Shown here one piece after another: positions 5,871-6,063 of a stretch of DNA of 6,063 nt. Source of the DNA: Bacillota bacterium (GTDB taxonomy: Bacteria > Bacillota > Clostridia > Acetivibrionales > DSM-1351); the NCBI GenBank assembly GCA_023436485.1, contig JAEZIU010000105.1, positions 1-6,063 of the forward strand, written 5' to 3'. The notes below the pieces were generated by a model. The model made no database searches. It was not told the DNA's origin and was given only the letters and a program-made list of their open reading frames with translations. The position numbers and the translations under genes are program-made. Numbering within the stretch: the stretch's first letter is position 1; each line of letters begins with the position of its first letter.

Positions 5871-5925
5871 GATGATATGAGAGATATGGAGATATATTAA
5901 GAAAAATAGAGAGATAATGAGAGGT
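5871..5925 (+). repeat. Purine-rich stretch with short imperfect GAGATAT repeats
   Basis: The plus strand is strongly purine-biased here and contains near-tandem units GATATGAGA, GATATGGA and GATATATT at 5874 onward, then GAGAGATAATGAGAGG. It lies between truA and the next promoter. A 12-codon reading frame (ATG 5862 to TAA 5898-5900) crosses it but lacks a convincing ribosome binding site. No function can be assigned. Confidence 0.35.
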
Positions 5926-5946
5926 AAATTAAATTTATCGCATTTT
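5916..5946 (+). terminator. Weak candidate terminator of the truA unit
   Basis: GGTAAAT (5923-5929) pairs with ATTTATC (5933-5939) around a TAA loop with one G-T pair. Beyond a small internal loop, AATG (5916-5919) pairs with CATT (5941-5944), followed by TT. The stem is AT-rich and the T-tract very short, so termination would be partial at best. Read-through from truA into the next gene is plausible. Confidence 0.25.
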
Positions 5947-5950
5947 CTAC

Positions 5951-5979
5951 TTGACAGACATATTTCTGTATATTAAAAT
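5951..5979 (+). promoter_or_regulatory. Strong sigma-A promoter for the downstream gene (rplM expected)
   Basis: TTGACA at 5951-5956 is a perfect -35. TAAAAT at 5974-5979 matches 5 of 6 bases of the -10, with the optimal 17-nt spacing. Transcription would start near 5986. It is the best promoter match I found in the window and is correctly placed to drive a highly expressed ribosomal protein operon. Confidence 0.85.
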
Positions 5980-5985
5980 GTTGTA

Positions 5986-6063
5986 GTGTCCTAAACGGTT
6001 ACTTTTGGTGAATAGTCTGAAACTAACTGCTAACATAAATAGGTTATAGATTTTTAAGGAGGT
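5986..6063 (+). promoter_or_regulatory. 5' leader and ribosome binding site of the gene beyond the right edge
   Basis: From the predicted start near 5986 at least 78 nt are transcribed before the window ends in AAGGAGGT (6056-6063), a near-perfect Shine-Dalgarno sequence. A start codon should lie a few bases outside. In Firmicutes the gene after truA is normally rplM (bacterial uL13), often preceded by a structured L13 leader. I see only modest pairings here: CGGTTA (5996-6001) with TAACTG (6024-6029, one G-T pair), and TAAC (6031-6034) with GTTA (6043-6046). The leader could therefore be a member of that regulatory class, but I cannot confirm its fold. The identity of the downstream gene is inferred from synteny. 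Confidence 0.5.

Noticed and set aside
5862..5900. A 12-codon reading frame after truA as a small peptide gene or leader peptide
   Set aside because: It has no Shine-Dalgarno sequence at a suitable distance, lies upstream of the promoter that drives the next gene, and is made of short GA repeats.

Overview
The window is a conserved chromosomal housekeeping segment from an AT-rich Firmicute. Gene order, strong AGGAGG-type ribosome binding sites, TTG/GTG starts and protein signatures point to a Clostridia member, most likely of the cellulolytic Ruminiclostridium/Acetivibrio type. That placement is inferred from protein character, not from a database match. I see no phage, transposon, CRISPR, tRNA or rRNA signal.

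Layout, left to right. Positions 1-21 may be the last codons of the preceding alpha-operon gene (rpsD expected). Then come rpoA (RNA polymerase alpha) and rplQ (ribosomal protein bL17, with an internal insertion of about 55 residues), closed by a clear intrinsic terminator at about 1650-1690. After it lies ecfA1, the first ATPase of an energy-coupling factor (ECF) vitamin transporter. It converges, with only 2 bp between stop codons, on a minus-strand gene for an RsmC/YbxB-like SAM-dependent methyltransferase. A 218-bp AT-rich divergent promoter region follows, holding a 22-bp perfect palindrome. Next are ecfA2 (second ATPase), ecfT (membrane coupling protein) and truA (tRNA pseudouridine synthase), closely spaced on the plus strand. 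The last 220 bp contain a purine-rich stretch, a weak hairpin, a near-consensus sigma-A promoter (TTGACA, 17 nt, TAAAAT) and a leader ending in AAGGAGGT. This leads into a gene just beyond the edge, expected from synteny to be rplM.

How the genes work together: RpoA and bL17 belong to transcription and translation, and TruA modifies the tRNA anticodon arm. EcfA1, EcfA2 and EcfT form the shared energizing module of a group II ECF transporter, which works with substrate-binding S components encoded elsewhere; none is present here. The familiar Firmicute order is rplQ-ecfA1-ecfA2-ecfT-truA-rplM-rpsI. The clear departure here is the inverted methyltransferase gene between the two ATPase genes, which should split the ECF module into two transcription units. 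All genes look intact, and nothing here amounts to a previously undescribed system. The points worth checking are the split ECF module, the bL17 insertion, the palindrome in the divergent promoter region and the leader at the right edge.
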